From Streptomyces sp. B21-083 (GTDB taxonomy: Bacteria; Actinomycetota; Actinomycetes; Streptomycetales; Streptomycetaceae), in contig NZ_JARUND010000001.1 in the NCBI RefSeq assembly GCF_036898825.1, positions 1,116,001 through 1,180,000 of the forward strand: a DNA stretch of 64,000 bases, given 5' to 3'. Made by a program: the position numbers and the translations under genes. Below are positions 15,983 through 25,600 of this stretch, one piece after another (positions within the stretch are counted from its first letter, which is position 1; each line of letters starts with the position of its first letter). The notes beneath the pieces are model-generated. The model ran no database searches. It saw only the letters and a program-made list of their open reading frames with translations, and was not told the origin of the DNA.

Positions 15983-17107
15983 TCAGGCCCGGGGTGGGGT
16001 GACGGTCTCCTTGTCGACGAATTCCTGAAGGACGGTGGGGTAGTCCAGGCCCGCCGGAAGGGCGACGCCCGGACCGGTGGGGGCATGGACGAGACCCTGG
16101 GCGTCGATGCCACTCTCACGGCTGATGGGATTGCCCATGACCAGCGACTCGTAGTACGTGGTGTTCGAGATGGCCATGCACAGGTGCCGGTTGGGGATCT
16201 CCGGCCCGTGCACCTCGGCGCGCAGCCGGTAGGCGTCGGCGAGGTGGGCGGTGCGCATCGCGCCGGTGAAGCCGCCGCGCAGTTGGGTGGAGGCGCGGAC
16301 TCCGAAGGTGGCGGCGCCGGCCTGGATGAAGTCGGCGGAGTTCATGTGCGCCCCGTCGGAGGTCTCGGCCACGAGGAGAGGAACGGCCACCGCGTCGGCG
16401 AGACGCTTGTACGCGGTGACACTGAACTCCCTCATCGGCTCCTCGTACCAGAGGTAGTCGGCGTCGGAGAGGGCGCGCCCAAGATAGACCGCGTCGGGGA
16501 GGTCGAAGCCCGCCGACCCGTCGAACATCAGCGGGATGTCGTCTCCTACGTGTTCACGCAGAGCCACCGACAGGCGGGCGTCGCGGCGGGCGTCGCCCCA
16601 GGCGTGCAGCTTGATGGCGGGGTAGCCGAGCTCCAGGGCCTGGTCCGCGATGTCCAGGTACTCCTCGACCGATGAGTAGGTGACGGTGGAGGCGTAGGCG
16701 GGTATCGAGGTGCGGTAACCGCCGAGCATCTGCCAGGTGGGCCGGTCGGCGAGCCGTCCGGCCAGGTCCCACAGCGCGGTGTCGACCAGACCCAGCAGGT
16801 AGAGCGGTAGCTCCTCCGTGCGGTCCAGCTCCCACATGCGGTGCCAGAGCCATTCCCGCTGCAAGGGATCCTGCCCCACCAACTCCTTGCGCAGCACGCG
16901 GTCGAGCAGGTCGGCCAGGATGACCCCGCTGCCCCGCCGGGGGGCCATCGCCACCCCCTCGACCCCTCCGTCCGTGCAGATGCGCAGCACCGAGGCCTCA
17001 CCCTCGGCCGGGCTGCCCAGGAGTCCGTCCCGCCATGCGAAGGGTGGACTGGCTCCCGGCACCCGGACCGGATGGCACTCGACTTGGGTAATGCGCACGG
17101 CTTGCAC
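15983..17107 (-). CDS. enolase-superfamily dehydratase, probable L-fuconate dehydratase
   Basis: A 374-residue mandelate racemase/muconate lactonising enzyme-type protein. N-terminal capping domain to about residue 120; barrel with general base in AIKLHAWGD (KxH-type motif, about 165). Metal ligands appear as Asp in LMFDGSAGFD, Glu in YLWYEEPM and Glu in VAETSDGAH. RAEVHGPEIPNRHL supplies a late His. In this operon it would dehydrate L-fuconate to 2-keto-3-deoxy-L-fuconate. Characterised L-fuconate dehydratases carry KxK rather than KxH, so another acid sugar (for example galactonate-type) remains possible. It is the first gene of the minus-strand operon, divergent from the FadR gene. Confidence 0.8.
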   Translation of the reverse strand: MQAVRITQVECHPVRVPGASPPFAWRDGLLGSPAEGEASVLRICTDGGVEGVAMAPRRGSGVILADLLDRVLRKELVGQDPLQREWLWHRMWELDRTEELPLYLLGLVDTALWDLAGRLADRPTWQMLGGYRTSIPAYASTVTYSSVEEYLDIADQALELGYPAIKLHAWGDARRDARLSVALREHVGDDIPLMFDGSAGFDLPDAVYLGRALSDADYLWYEEPMREFSVTAYKRLADAVAVPLLVAETSDGAHMNSADFIQAGAATFGVRASTQLRGGFTGAMRTAHLADAYRLRAEVHGPEIPNRHLCMAISNTTYYESLVMGNPISRESGIDAQGLVHAPTGPGVALPAGLDYPTVLQEFVDKETVTPPRA

Positions 17108-17152
17108 CCCTTGGACGGGAAAGTACTGCTGCGAAATTTTCGTGTAACGTAA

Positions 17153-17166
17153 GTCGTCATACGAAT
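17153..17166. promoter_or_regulatory. GTCGTCATACGAAT, candidate FadR-family operator at operon head
   Basis: The site lies in the 120-base gap between the divergent dehydratase and regulator genes. It contains the inverted repeat TCGT-CAT-ACGA. A 12-of-14 match, GACGTCATATGAAT, occurs on the opposite strand at 18121-18134 inside the promoter of the beta-helix gene. The spacing and dyad fit a FadR/GntR operator. Binding is inferred. Confidence 0.6.
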
Positions 17167-17227
17167 GCTGTCAAGAGGTTTCCACGCAGTAGACTCGCCG
17201 CCATCCGCATCAGCAAGGGGGAGCCGC

Positions 17228-17995
17228 ATGGCCAAGGACAGCACTGGCAGAGCGGGAGAGCCTCCCGTACTCAAGCCCTGGCCCAAGCGTCCAGCCCGGC
17301 TGGCGCAGGCGGTCATGGAGAGCCTGACCGACACGATCGTGTCGGGCGTCATTTCTCCGGGATCGACACTGCCGGTGGAACCCGAGCTCTGCGAGACGTT
17401 CGGCGTCAGCCGGATCACCATCCGCGAGGCGGTCAAGTCCCTGGAGGCCAAGGGGCTGGTTCTCGCCCGGCAGGGCTACGGCACCACCGTCACCCCGCCC
17501 GAGGAATGGAACCTCCTCGACCCCGTCGTGCTCGCCGCGACCGTCCAGCACGACGACCAACTCGTCGTCCTCGACCAGTTGGTCGACATCCGGTCGACGC
17601 TTGAGGCCCAGATGACGGCGCAGGCGGCGGAGCTGGCCACCGACGACGATCTGCGAGCCATCGAGCGACTGCTCGCCCGTCTCGACGACGAGACCGCCGT
17701 CCCGGCGCGCTTCATCGAGACCGATGTGGCCTTCCATGACCGGATCATGCAGGCATCCCACAACAGGCTCGGCCGTTCCATCATCCGGATCCTCCACGCC
17801 CAGGCGCGCACGACGTTCCTTTACAACGGCACTCCGGACACGACCGCGTGCGAGCGGGCCAACGCGGAGCATCGCGAAGTCGCCGCGCGACTGCTGGCCC
17901 GGGACGCCGACGGGGCCGCGCGGGCCATGGCGGCACACATCGAGACCGCGTGGAGTCGCCGCCGTCTGCCGAACGTGAACTCCGCCGTCTCCTGA
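17228..17995 (+). CDS. FadR/GntR family transcriptional regulator of the fucose genes
   Basis: A 255-residue regulator. The N-terminal winged helix is clear: ETLTDTIVSG-like helix, then PGSTLPVEPELCETFGVSRITIREAVKSLEAKGLVLARQGYGTTV (about 40-86). The C-terminal all-helical FCD effector domain shows metal/ligand residues in RSTLEAQMTAQAAELA, DVAFHDRIMQASHN and EHREVAARLLARD (the D, H, H pattern). ATG at 17228 follows AAGGGGGAGCCGC; an upstream in-frame start lacks a site. Divergent from the fucose operon with a dyad between them and a second copy at the next gene. It is therefore the likely repressor of both, released by a fucose metabolite. Confidence 0.9.
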   Translation: MAKDSTGRAGEPPVLKPWPKRPARLAQAVMESLTDTIVSGVISPGSTLPVEPELCETFGVSRITIREAVKSLEAKGLVLARQGYGTTVTPPEEWNLLDPVVLAATVQHDDQLVVLDQLVDIRSTLEAQMTAQAAELATDDDLRAIERLLARLDDETAVPARFIETDVAFHDRIMQASHNRLGRSIIRILHAQARTTFLYNGTPDTTACERANAEHREVAARLLARDADGAARAMAAHIETAWSRRRLPNVNSAVS

Positions 17996-18029
17996 GCCCC
18001 CGGCCCACTGAGAGCACCCGCAGCGACCT

Positions 18030-18056
18030 CGCCCCCGAGCCGACAGACCGGGGGCG
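18030..18056. terminator. hairpin downstream of the FadR gene
   Basis: CGCCCCCG and CGGGGGCG form an 8-bp GC stem with an 11-base loop, 32 bases after the regulator stop and upstream of the next promoter. Probable factor-independent terminator without a T-run. Confidence 0.6.
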
Positions 18057-18112
18057 TTCGCATGCCCGGGTCCGCTCCGGCCAACTCCGGCGGAGTCTGT
18101 GTGCGCGATCTA

Positions 18113-18140
18113 TTGACGAAATTCATATGACGTCTAATGT
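18113..18140 (+). promoter_or_regulatory. sigma-70-type promoter with embedded operator for the beta-helix gene
   Basis: TTGACG (-35, 18113-18118) and TAATGT (-10, 18135-18140) are separated by 16 bases. The spacer is filled by ATTCATATGACGTC, the reverse complement of GACGTCATATGAAT, which matches the site at the head of the fucose operon. An operator in the spacer implies repression by steric block. Transcription would start about 85-90 bases before the GTG. Confidence 0.65.
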
Positions 18141-18234
18141 TACAGCCCTATTTCCCTTCCCCTCCTGTGTCTCTGGGCTCTCCCCTGCCCGCGACGGGCA
18201 CCGCAGGCTTCCTGAACCACCCGGAAGGTGTCAC

Positions 18235-21200
18235 GTGCGAACAACCCGCATTCGTCCCTCGGTTCCCAACCGGCTCAGATCATGGCTGGCCACAGCAGCT
18301 GTCCTCTTCGCCTCGACCGCAGCGGTCCTCACCCAGGCCGGCCCCGCTTTCGCGGCGGGCACGACGCTCTACGCATCGCCGAGCGGCTCCGGCACCGTCT
18401 GCTCCGCGAGCCAGCCGTGCTCCGTCACCCAGGCCAAGACCAAGGTGCGGGCGATCAACAGCTCCATGACGGCTGACATCACCGTCGAGCTCGCCGACGG
18501 CACCTACCGGCTCTCCGCGCCACTCGCCTTCACCTCGGCGGACTCAGGCACAGGCGGCCACACGGTGAGCTGGAAGGCCGCGCTGGGCGCCCGTCCCGTC
18601 ATCACCGGCGCACAGAAGGCCACCGGTTGGACGGTGCAGGACTCGGCCAAGAACATCTGGAAGAGCAACGTCGGCACCGGCTTCGACACGCGCCATCTGT
18701 CCGTCGACGGCGTACTGGCCACCAGGGCCCGCGCCGCGGTCACCCGCTCGGACCTGACCGCGACCACCAGCGGCTACACGTTCACCAACAGCTCGCTGAG
18801 CTACCTCAACAGCCTCGCGCAGCCTGGCCGGACCGAGATCCACGGCATCGGCTCCTTCACCGACCGCTACGCCCCGGTGACCGGCATCAGCAGCGGCGCC
18901 ATCACCATGGCCCAGCCCTCGTGGGACAACAACACGTTCGGCTACGACACCCTGACGAGCCCCTTCCGGGCCGGCCCCCTCTACATCGAGAACGCCTACG
19001 AACTGCTCGACGCGGCCGGCGAGTGGTACCTCGACACGACTACCGGCACCCTGTACTACAAGCCGCTCACCGGGCAGGACATGAGTACGGCCGACGTCGA
19101 GGTGCCGAAGCTGGAGTCGCTCATCGGCGTCGGAGGGACGTACTCCTCCCCCGCCACCCACATCGCCTTCTCAGGACTGCAGTTCTCGGGCACCAGCTGG
19201 CTGGACCCCACCGCCCACGGCTACGCCAGCCAGCAGACCGGCGCGTACATCTCCGGTGCCTGGGACCGTTCGTCGGACGCGCTGACCTCATGCCAGAGCG
19301 GCTGCCCGCTCTTCGAGGCGACCCGCCCGCACTGGGACCAGATGCCCTCCGCCGTACAGGTCTCGGCCGCCGACCACATCACGTTCACCGGCAACCGGTT
19401 CACGCAGCTCGGGCAGAGCGGCCTCGGCATCGGCAACGACGCCAACGCCCACACCACCGGCGTGGGACTCGGCGCCGACACCGTCACCGCGACAGGCAAC
19501 GTCTTCACCCAGGACGCGGGCGGTGGCATCGTCGTCGGCGGTCTTCAGGCGGACGCGCACCACCCGAGTGACAGCCGGATGACCAACCGGAACATCACAC
19601 TGAGCAACAACCTCATCCACGACGTGGCGTTGGAGTACCGCGACATGTCGGCCATCCTCGTCACCTATGTGAACGGCGCGACCGTCTCGCACAACGAGGT
19701 GTACAACCTGCCCTACTCCGGCCTCACCATCGGCTACGGCTGGGGCGTCAACGACATCGGCGGCAGCCAGGACTACGTCAACCGGGGCCTGTACAACTAC
19801 CAGCCCACCTACACGACCGCGACCACCGCCGCGAACAACCACGTCACCGACAACTACATCCACGACCTCATGCAGCAGATGACCGACGGCGGCTGCATGT
19901 ACACCCTGTCGGCGTCACCCGGCAGCACCTTCGAACGCAACTACTGCCACAGCAACGGCGGTTGGTTCGGCTTTTACCACGACGAGGGCTCCCGGCAGTT
20001 CACGGACACCAACAACGTCTTCCGCAACACCGGCAGTTGGGGCCACGAGAACAGCAGCGCGACCAACAACACCGGCGCCCTGACCCTGACCGACAACTGG
20101 ACGAACAACAGTTCCGCGAACATCACCAACACCAATGGCCGCGGTGACGTGGTCAGCGGCACCGTCGTCGTCAGCAACGGCAACTGGCCGTCAGGCGCCA
20201 AGACGGTCATGGACAACGCCGGTATCCAGCCGCTGTACCGTCCGCTGACCACCGACCCGGTGAGCTCGCCCTACAGTGCGTACTCCTCCACCCCCGCCAA
20301 CACCGGCCAGAGCGGCGGCCGATTCACCATCACCGACGCGGGCGCGGACATCTGGGGTGCCGGCGGACAGACCGACGACGCCTACGGCACCGTCTACCAG
20401 GCCGATGCGGCTGTCAACGGCACCTCGGTGACCGCCCGGGTCGACAACGTGGACAACACCAACGGCTGGGCCAAGGCCGGCGTCGTCCTGCGCAACGACC
20501 TCACCGGCAACGGTTCCTCCGCCGGATACGCGGCTGTGGTGGTGACCCCGAGCAACGGCGTCAGCTTCCAGCGGGACTCCAACGCCGACGGCTACCTCGA
20601 CCAGCTCACGTCCACGGCTACCACCGTCAAGGCACCGGTCTGGCTGAGGCTCACCCGTACCGCCACCCAGGTGTCCGCCTACTACTCGACCGACGGATCC
20701 ACCTTCACCCAGGTCGGCTCGACGGTGACCCTGCCGTCCATGGCGACCACCCAGGACGCCGGCGTCATCCACACCGCCCACAGCACCACCGCCGGCAGCG
20801 CGACATTCGGCGACCTGCGAATCGTCACCTCTCCCTACAAGGCATACAGCTCGACTCCGGCCGCCGTCAGCCAAAGCGGCGGAGTGGCCTCCCTGACCAG
20901 CGCGGGCATCGACGTGTGGCGCTCAGGCACGGCGTACGACGACGAGTATTCCGCCGCCTACAAGCCGGGGGCCGCTGGAACGTCCTCGACCGTCACCGTC
21001 CGCGTCACCGGTCAGGACAAGACCAACAGCTGGGCCAAAGCCGGGCTGATGCTGCGAAACGACATCGCCTCCGCCGGTTCGTCCACCGGGTACCTCGTCC
21101 TCGCCACCACCCCCGGCAACGGAATCGCCCTGTCGTCGGACTCCAACGGTGACGGCTACCTCGACACCAACGCCGTCAAGACCGGAAGTAACACCGTCGC

Positions 21201-21393
21201 CCCGGTCTGGCTCCGCCTGGTCAGGAGCGGCACGTCGGTCACCGGCTCCTACTCCGCCGACGGCACCACCTGGACCACAGTCGGCACCGCGACACTGACC
21301 GGCGCGAACAGCACCCTGGACGCGGGCATGTTCTCCACGGCCCACGCCGGAACCATCGGCACCGCGAGCTTCAGCCAGTTCTCCGTCAGCTGA
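18235..21393 (+). CDS. secreted right-handed beta-helix carbohydrate-active protein, GH141-like
   Basis: A 1,052-residue exported protein. GTG at 18235 follows GGAAGG. The signal peptide (RIRPSVPNRLRSWLATAAVLFASTAA...AFA) ends about residue 40. ASPSGSGTVCSASQPCSVTQAKTKVRAI, ELADGTYRLSAPLAF, ARPVITGAQKATGWTV and LSVDGVLATRARAAV match the entry of GH141/beta-helix glycosidases. Helical coils follow (NRFTQLGQSGLGIGND, NLIHDVALEYRDMSAIL, GCMYTLSASPGSTFERNYCH). The C-terminus has two tandem copies (about 680-860 and 870-1,050) of a jelly-roll DUF1349-like module, each with NxWAKAGxxLRND. GH141 includes alpha-L-fucosidases, and the shared operator with the fucose operon supports a role in releasing fucose from glycans outside the cell. 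Activity unproven. Confidence 0.8.
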   Translation: MRTTRIRPSVPNRLRSWLATAAVLFASTAAVLTQAGPAFAAGTTLYASPSGSGTVCSASQPCSVTQAKTKVRAINSSMTADITVELADGTYRLSAPLAFTSADSGTGGHTVSWKAALGARPVITGAQKATGWTVQDSAKNIWKSNVGTGFDTRHLSVDGVLATRARAAVTRSDLTATTSGYTFTNSSLSYLNSLAQPGRTEIHGIGSFTDRYAPVTGISSGAITMAQPSWDNNTFGYDTLTSPFRAGPLYIENAYELLDAAGEWYLDTTTGTLYYKPLTGQDMSTADVEVPKLESLIGVGGTYSSPATHIAFSGLQFSGTSWLDPTAHGYASQQTGAYISGAWDRSSDALTSCQSGCPLFEATRPHWDQMPSAVQVSAADHITFTGNRFTQLGQSGLGIGNDANAHTTGVGLGADTVTATGNVFTQDAGGGIVVGGLQADAHHPSDSRMTNRNITLSNNLIHDVALEYRDMSAILVTYVNGATVSHNEVYNLPYSGLTIGYGWGVNDIGGSQDYVNRGLYNYQPTYTTATTAANNHVTDNYIHDLMQQMTDGGCMYTLSASPGSTFERNYCHSNGGWFGFYHDEGSRQFTDTNNVFRNTGSWGHENSSATNNTGALTLTDNWTNNSSANITNTNGRGDVVSGTVVVSNGNWPSGAKTVMDNAGIQPLYRPLTTDPVSSPYSAYSSTPANTGQSGGRFTITDAGADIWGAGGQTDDAYGTVYQADAAVNGTSVTARVDNVDNTNGWAKAGVVLRNDLTGNGSSAGYAAVVVTPSNGVSFQRDSNADGYLDQLTSTATTVKAPVWLRLTRTATQVSAYYSTDGSTFTQVGSTVTLPSMATTQDAGVIHTAHSTTAGSATFGDLRIVTSPYKAYSSTPAAVSQSGGVASLTSAGIDVWRSGTAYDDEYSAAYKPGAAGTSSTVTVRVTGQDKTNSWAKAGLMLRNDIASAGSSTGYLVLATTPGNGIALSSDSNGDGYLDTNAVKTGSNTVAPVWLRLVRSGTSVTGSYSADGTTWTTVGTATLTGANSTLDAGMFSTAHAGTIGTASFSQFSVS

Positions 21394-21430
21394 CGAAGCG
21401 GTTCGGGTCACGATCTCCGAAACGAACGCC

Positions 21431-21461
21431 GTGTGCCGGTGCGACCTCCGCACCGGCACAC
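21431..21461. terminator. bidirectional hairpin between convergent genes
   Basis: GTGTGCCGGTGCG and CGCACCGGCACAC form a perfect 13-bp stem with a 5-base loop, 38 bases after the beta-helix stop and before the convergent terC stop. Typical strong Streptomyces terminator. Confidence 0.75.
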
Positions 21462-21525
21462 GCAGCGCTCGCCGGCCGACCTGCGCGCGGCGGCCCAGGC
21501 ACCTACTGGCGGACGACCGTGGCCT

Positions 21526-22506
21526 CTACCGGGATCCGGCTGCGCGCCCTGTCCTCTCCTCTGCCTCCTGCTTCTTCGAAGCTCGCAGGCTGGTGATCGT
21601 GGTGACGGCCAGGACACACACGATGAAACCGAGGGAGAAGGGGATGCCGATCTCGGGGACGTGGACGCCGGACTCGTGCAGGGCGTGCAGGACGAGTTTG
21701 ACGCCGATGAAGCCGAGGATGATCGACAGGCCGTAGCTGAGGTGCACCAGCTTCTTCAGGAGGCCACCGATGAGGAAGTACAGCTGGCGCAGGCCCATCA
21801 GGGCGAACGCGTTGGCGGTGAAGACGATGTACGGGTCCTGGGTCAGCCCGTAGATGGCGGGGATGGAGTCGAGCGCGAACAGCACGTCCGTGGAGCCGAT
21901 CGCGAGCATCACGACCATCATCGGCGTCATGATCCGCTTGCCGTTCTCCACGATGAACAGCTTGGTGCCGTGGTACCGGTCCGCGACCCCGAACCTCTGC
22001 TCGGCCATCTTCAGCAGCTTGTTCTCCTCGTACTCCCCCTCGTGCTCCTCCTTGCGGGCGTCCTGGACGAGCTTCCAGGCGGTCCAGATCAGAAAGGCGC
22101 CGAAGAGGTAGAAGACCCACGAGAACGCGGTGATGATCGCCGCGCCCGCCGCGATGAACACGGCGCGCAGCACAAGGGCCACCAGGACACCGACCATCAG
22201 CACCCGCTGCTGGTACTGCGAGGGCACCGCGAACTTCCCCATGATCAGCACGAACACGAAGAGGTTGTCGACGCTCAGCGACTTCTCGGTGATGTAACCG
22301 GCGAAGAACTCACCGGTGGGACCACTCCCACCGAAGTACCACAGCCCGAGCCCGAACAGCACGGCCAGGACGACCCACACCACCGTCCACGTCCCGGCTT
22401 CCCTGATGGACACGTCGTGGGGTTTGCGGCCGACGAAGAAGTCGACTGCGACGAGCACGCAGAGGGCTGCCACGGTCAGCAGCCACACGGACAGCGAGAC
22501 GTTCAC
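21526..22506 (-). CDS. TerC family integral membrane protein
   Basis: A 326-residue membrane protein with eight or nine TM segments. Conserved TerC/Alx features: FFAGYITEKSLSVDNLFVFVLIM (acidic metal-site residues Glu and Asp within a TM, about 75-97), and the second inverted copy VVMLAIGSTDVLFALDSIPAIYGLTQDPYIVFTANAFALMGLRQLYFLI. The family exports Mn2+ or aids metallation of exoenzymes. GTG at 22506 is chosen because AGGAG lies six bases before it. An upstream ATG (22542) would add RYPPYPYQEYQ and lacks a site. I saw no yybP-type riboswitch in the short leader. Confidence 0.9.
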   Translation of the reverse strand: MNVSLSVWLLTVAALCVLVAVDFFVGRKPHDVSIREAGTWTVVWVVLAVLFGLGLWYFGGSGPTGEFFAGYITEKSLSVDNLFVFVLIMGKFAVPSQYQQRVLMVGVLVALVLRAVFIAAGAAIITAFSWVFYLFGAFLIWTAWKLVQDARKEEHEGEYEENKLLKMAEQRFGVADRYHGTKLFIVENGKRIMTPMMVVMLAIGSTDVLFALDSIPAIYGLTQDPYIVFTANAFALMGLRQLYFLIGGLLKKLVHLSYGLSIILGFIGVKLVLHALHESGVHVPEIGIPFSLGFIVCVLAVTTITSLRASKKQEAEERTGRAAGSR

Positions 22507-22568
22507 CTGGTACTCCTGGTAAGGGTATGGGGGATAGCGCATCGTGCCCGCCGTGCCACATGGCGGGC

Positions 22569-22598
22569 GGCATCCAACCCGTACACGGGCTGGATGCC
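22569..22598. terminator. hairpin after the subtilase gene
   Basis: GGCATCCAACCC pairs with GGGCTGGATGCC (one G-T pair) over 12 bp with a 6-base loop. It is downstream of the minus-strand subtilase stop and upstream of terC, so it probably insulates the two. Confidence 0.65.
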
Positions 22599-22620
22599 GG
22601 CCGGCCGATGCCTGTCACGG

Positions 22621-25600
22621 CTACGGGGTCAGCGTCAGGATCGTGCGGCCCACGGCCGTGGAACCGTCGCTGTACTCCACAACTCCCGTGTACCGCTTGC
22701 CGGGGACTGTGCCGCGCCAGGTCACTGTGAACTCGGCGCCCTTGCCGGGGCTGACCGGCCGGGTGGCCAAGGACACCTCCGCGGGGGCGTCGGGGGCGCC
22801 CTGGCCGACCCGCCAGGTCCACAGGGTGTAGGACTGACCGGTCGCGCCCGGCGGGAGGGCGTACTGGACGATGTAGACGTCGTAGTCACCGGGCGGCAGG
22901 TCGTTCTGCTCGTCCGAGCCGGTCCCCGGCAAGCGCCCGAACGGTTCGCCCTCGGCGTCGAAGACGTACATGTCGAGGTCGCTGCCTGGCAAGTGGTCGG
23001 CTGAGGTGACCGCCACTCGGGTGAACGGGGCGTCCTTCGGTACGTGGATGCGTACCTTCGCGACCGCCTCCGAGGGGCGAGGGTGGCTACTGAAGTCCGC
23101 GTCCTGGTTGGTTCCCGTCAGCGTGCCGGTCGTCTTCCTGCCCGCGTACAGGCCCGTCGTGGTCGCGGTCACGTCGCCGGTCCGGTCCGCGTACGCGGTG
23201 AGAGCGGCGGAGCCGGAACCGCCGGTGTCCGCCGTGATCTCGTGCGGTGCGCGGAAGGGGGCGGCGCGCAGGGCCAGTGGGCTGGTGACCCGGTGCCGGC
23301 TGTGCGCGTCGCTCCAGGTGAGGGACCCGAAGGACCACGTGTCGTAGGGGGTGTCGCCGCGTGTGAAGGTCACCTTGTACCTCGCCGACTGGCCCGGCTT
23401 CAGGGTCAACCGCCTCGGGAAGACCGTGGCTTTGAAGCCGGCGGGCGTCTTGAGCATCGCCCTGTAGGAGGCGGTCTGCGCGGAGACGTTGGTGACGGTG
23501 CGGGTGACCGTCTGCCGGGCGACCAGGTCGCCGACCGCGAGTGCGGGGTGGTTGAGGTCGCTGGGGTCGGTGCGCGGTGCGGTGGCGCAGTCGTTGCCCC
23601 GGTCGGTGAGTGGTCCTTGGCCGAGGGCGCACAGGTACGACTTCCAGTTGGCCGGAGTCGAGTCGTAGACCAGGCCTGGGTCGGCGGCCCGTGCGGCCCT
23701 GGGGAAGCCGGCACCGTAGTCGAGCGGGCTCGCGGAGTCGGCGTCCTGCCGTCCCATGGGCTCGCCACGGTTGTCGGTGGTTGTTGCCGTGGTCATCAGC
23801 GCCGACCTGATCTCGCTCGGCGACCAGTCGTGGTGCAGGGACCGCAGCAGCGCCGCGATGCCTGCGACGTAGGGCGACGCGAACGACGTACCGGAGATCA
23901 GGTCGTAACGGCCCGGCTGTCCAGGGGTGTCCGACAGGGTGGCCACGGGCACGAAGTCGCCCGGCGCGGCGATTTCCGGCTTGAGCAGGTCGCCGTCGCT
24001 GAAGGGGTCGGGGCCGCTCGAGGAGTCGGTCCGGACGACCGGGGCCCGCCGGGGGACGCGGGTACTGCCGGTGAACGCGGCGGTGGCGCCGCGGGTGGCG
24101 GCGTACGCCTTCACCTTCCGGCCGCCCTCCTCGTTCAGTTGCAGGTACGGAAGGTCGTTCAGCTCGGCGAAGAAGCCACGCCCGCTGGACGGCGTGTCGA
24201 CGATGACGACCGCCGAGCCACCGGCCCGGGCCACCTCCGCCACCTTCTCGTCCAGGAGGTTCTCGCCTCGGTCGCAGACCACGATCTTCCCCCGGGTCTT
24301 GGCCGGGTCCAGTGTGCCGTCCAAGCACAGCGCGGCCTTCGCGGGGTCCGTGCGGGCGGCGTCGGCGGCGCCGACCAGCAGAGCCTTCCGGATGTCCCGG
24401 CTGTAGGAGATGTTGGTGAAGCTGCGGCCGTCGCCCAGCTTCAGCGTGGCCAGGTACTCGGCGTCGTGCGTGGTGGAGGCCACGGACGTGAGCCACGGCG
24501 CGGTGTTGTCCACCGCCTGCGGGCCGTTGTTGCCGGCGGCCGCGGCGATGAAGACGCCCGCCGCGGCGGTGTTGCGCATGGCCTCCAGGGTGAACGGGTC
24601 GAGGAGCGACCCTCTGTAGGAGAAGTTGATCACGTCCACGCCGTCCGCCACGGCACTGTCGAACGCCGCTGTGAGCGCCGTGGCCAAGCACCCGCCGCCC
24701 CAGCATGCCTTGTAGAACGCCAGCCGGGCCGCCGGCGCGACCCCGCTGAGGGACCCGCCGATGGAGGTGCCCTGAATCGACGCGTGGGTCACGTGGCCGC
24801 CGGCGGCCACGCTGCCGACGCTCGTGCCGTGGCCGTCGGTGTCCAGCGGCGAGGGGGCTTCTTCCACCACATCGCCGGGTTGGCCGTCAGGGAACCAACG
24901 GGCGCCGATCACCTTGTTGTTGCAGGTGATGCGGGACTCGGGGCGGCTCGCATCGCCCCGGTCGCAGGTGCCGTGCCACTTCCTGGCGATGACGTCCGCG
25001 TCGGGGCGCGGCTCCGGCAGCGGCGCGAACATCGGGTGGTCCGGGTCGAAGCCGCTGTCGATCACCCCGATGATCATGCCTTCACCCGCGCGCTTCGGGC
25101 CACCGACCTTCGCCCACAGACCCTTCTTCCCGGACAGTCCGAGCAGGGCGGGGATGTCGGGCAGCGGCGCGGTCGAAGTTGAGCGGCCGGCGCCGGAGAA
25201 GCCCTGCGCGGTGCTCGTGGCCGGGACGGCCTCCCCGGCCGGCCGCACTGCGGCGGCCGGCCGGGCGTCGTACGGTACCGCGTCGCGCCCGGCAACGGCG
25301 GTTCGGTGGACCGTGCTTCGGGTCAGCGACACCACACCGGGCACGGCCGCCAGCTTCTCCGCCTGCCCGCCGGTGAGTTCGGCCGCGAACCCGTTGACCG
25401 TGTACGCGTAGTCGTACTGCTTCTTGATTCCCGGAACGGCGCCGAGCACCGCGTCCCGGCGTCGTTCCAGGTACCGCAGATACGACTTGGCCGCGCCGGT
25501 GCCGGCATCGAGCCGCTTGCCGGCCGCAGGGGCGGTCGCCTTGAGGCCGCGCACGCCGCCCCCGTACGTCGCCAGCGGCTCGTCGGCCAGCTTCACGAGG

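Noticed and set aside
22507..22620. yybP-ykoY-type manganese riboswitch upstream of terC
   Set aside because: The leader is too short and holds only the subtilase terminator hairpin; no conserved riboswitch core was visible.
21433..23004. Plus-strand 523-codon frame across terC
   Set aside because: Antisense to the TerC membrane protein; charged His/Glu/Arg text typical of the reverse frame of hydrophobic codons.
23044..25182. Plus-strand 712-codon frame antisense to the subtilase
   Set aside because: Low-complexity Gly/Arg/Val text mirrored from the well-supported subtilase gene; no ribosome-binding site or domain.
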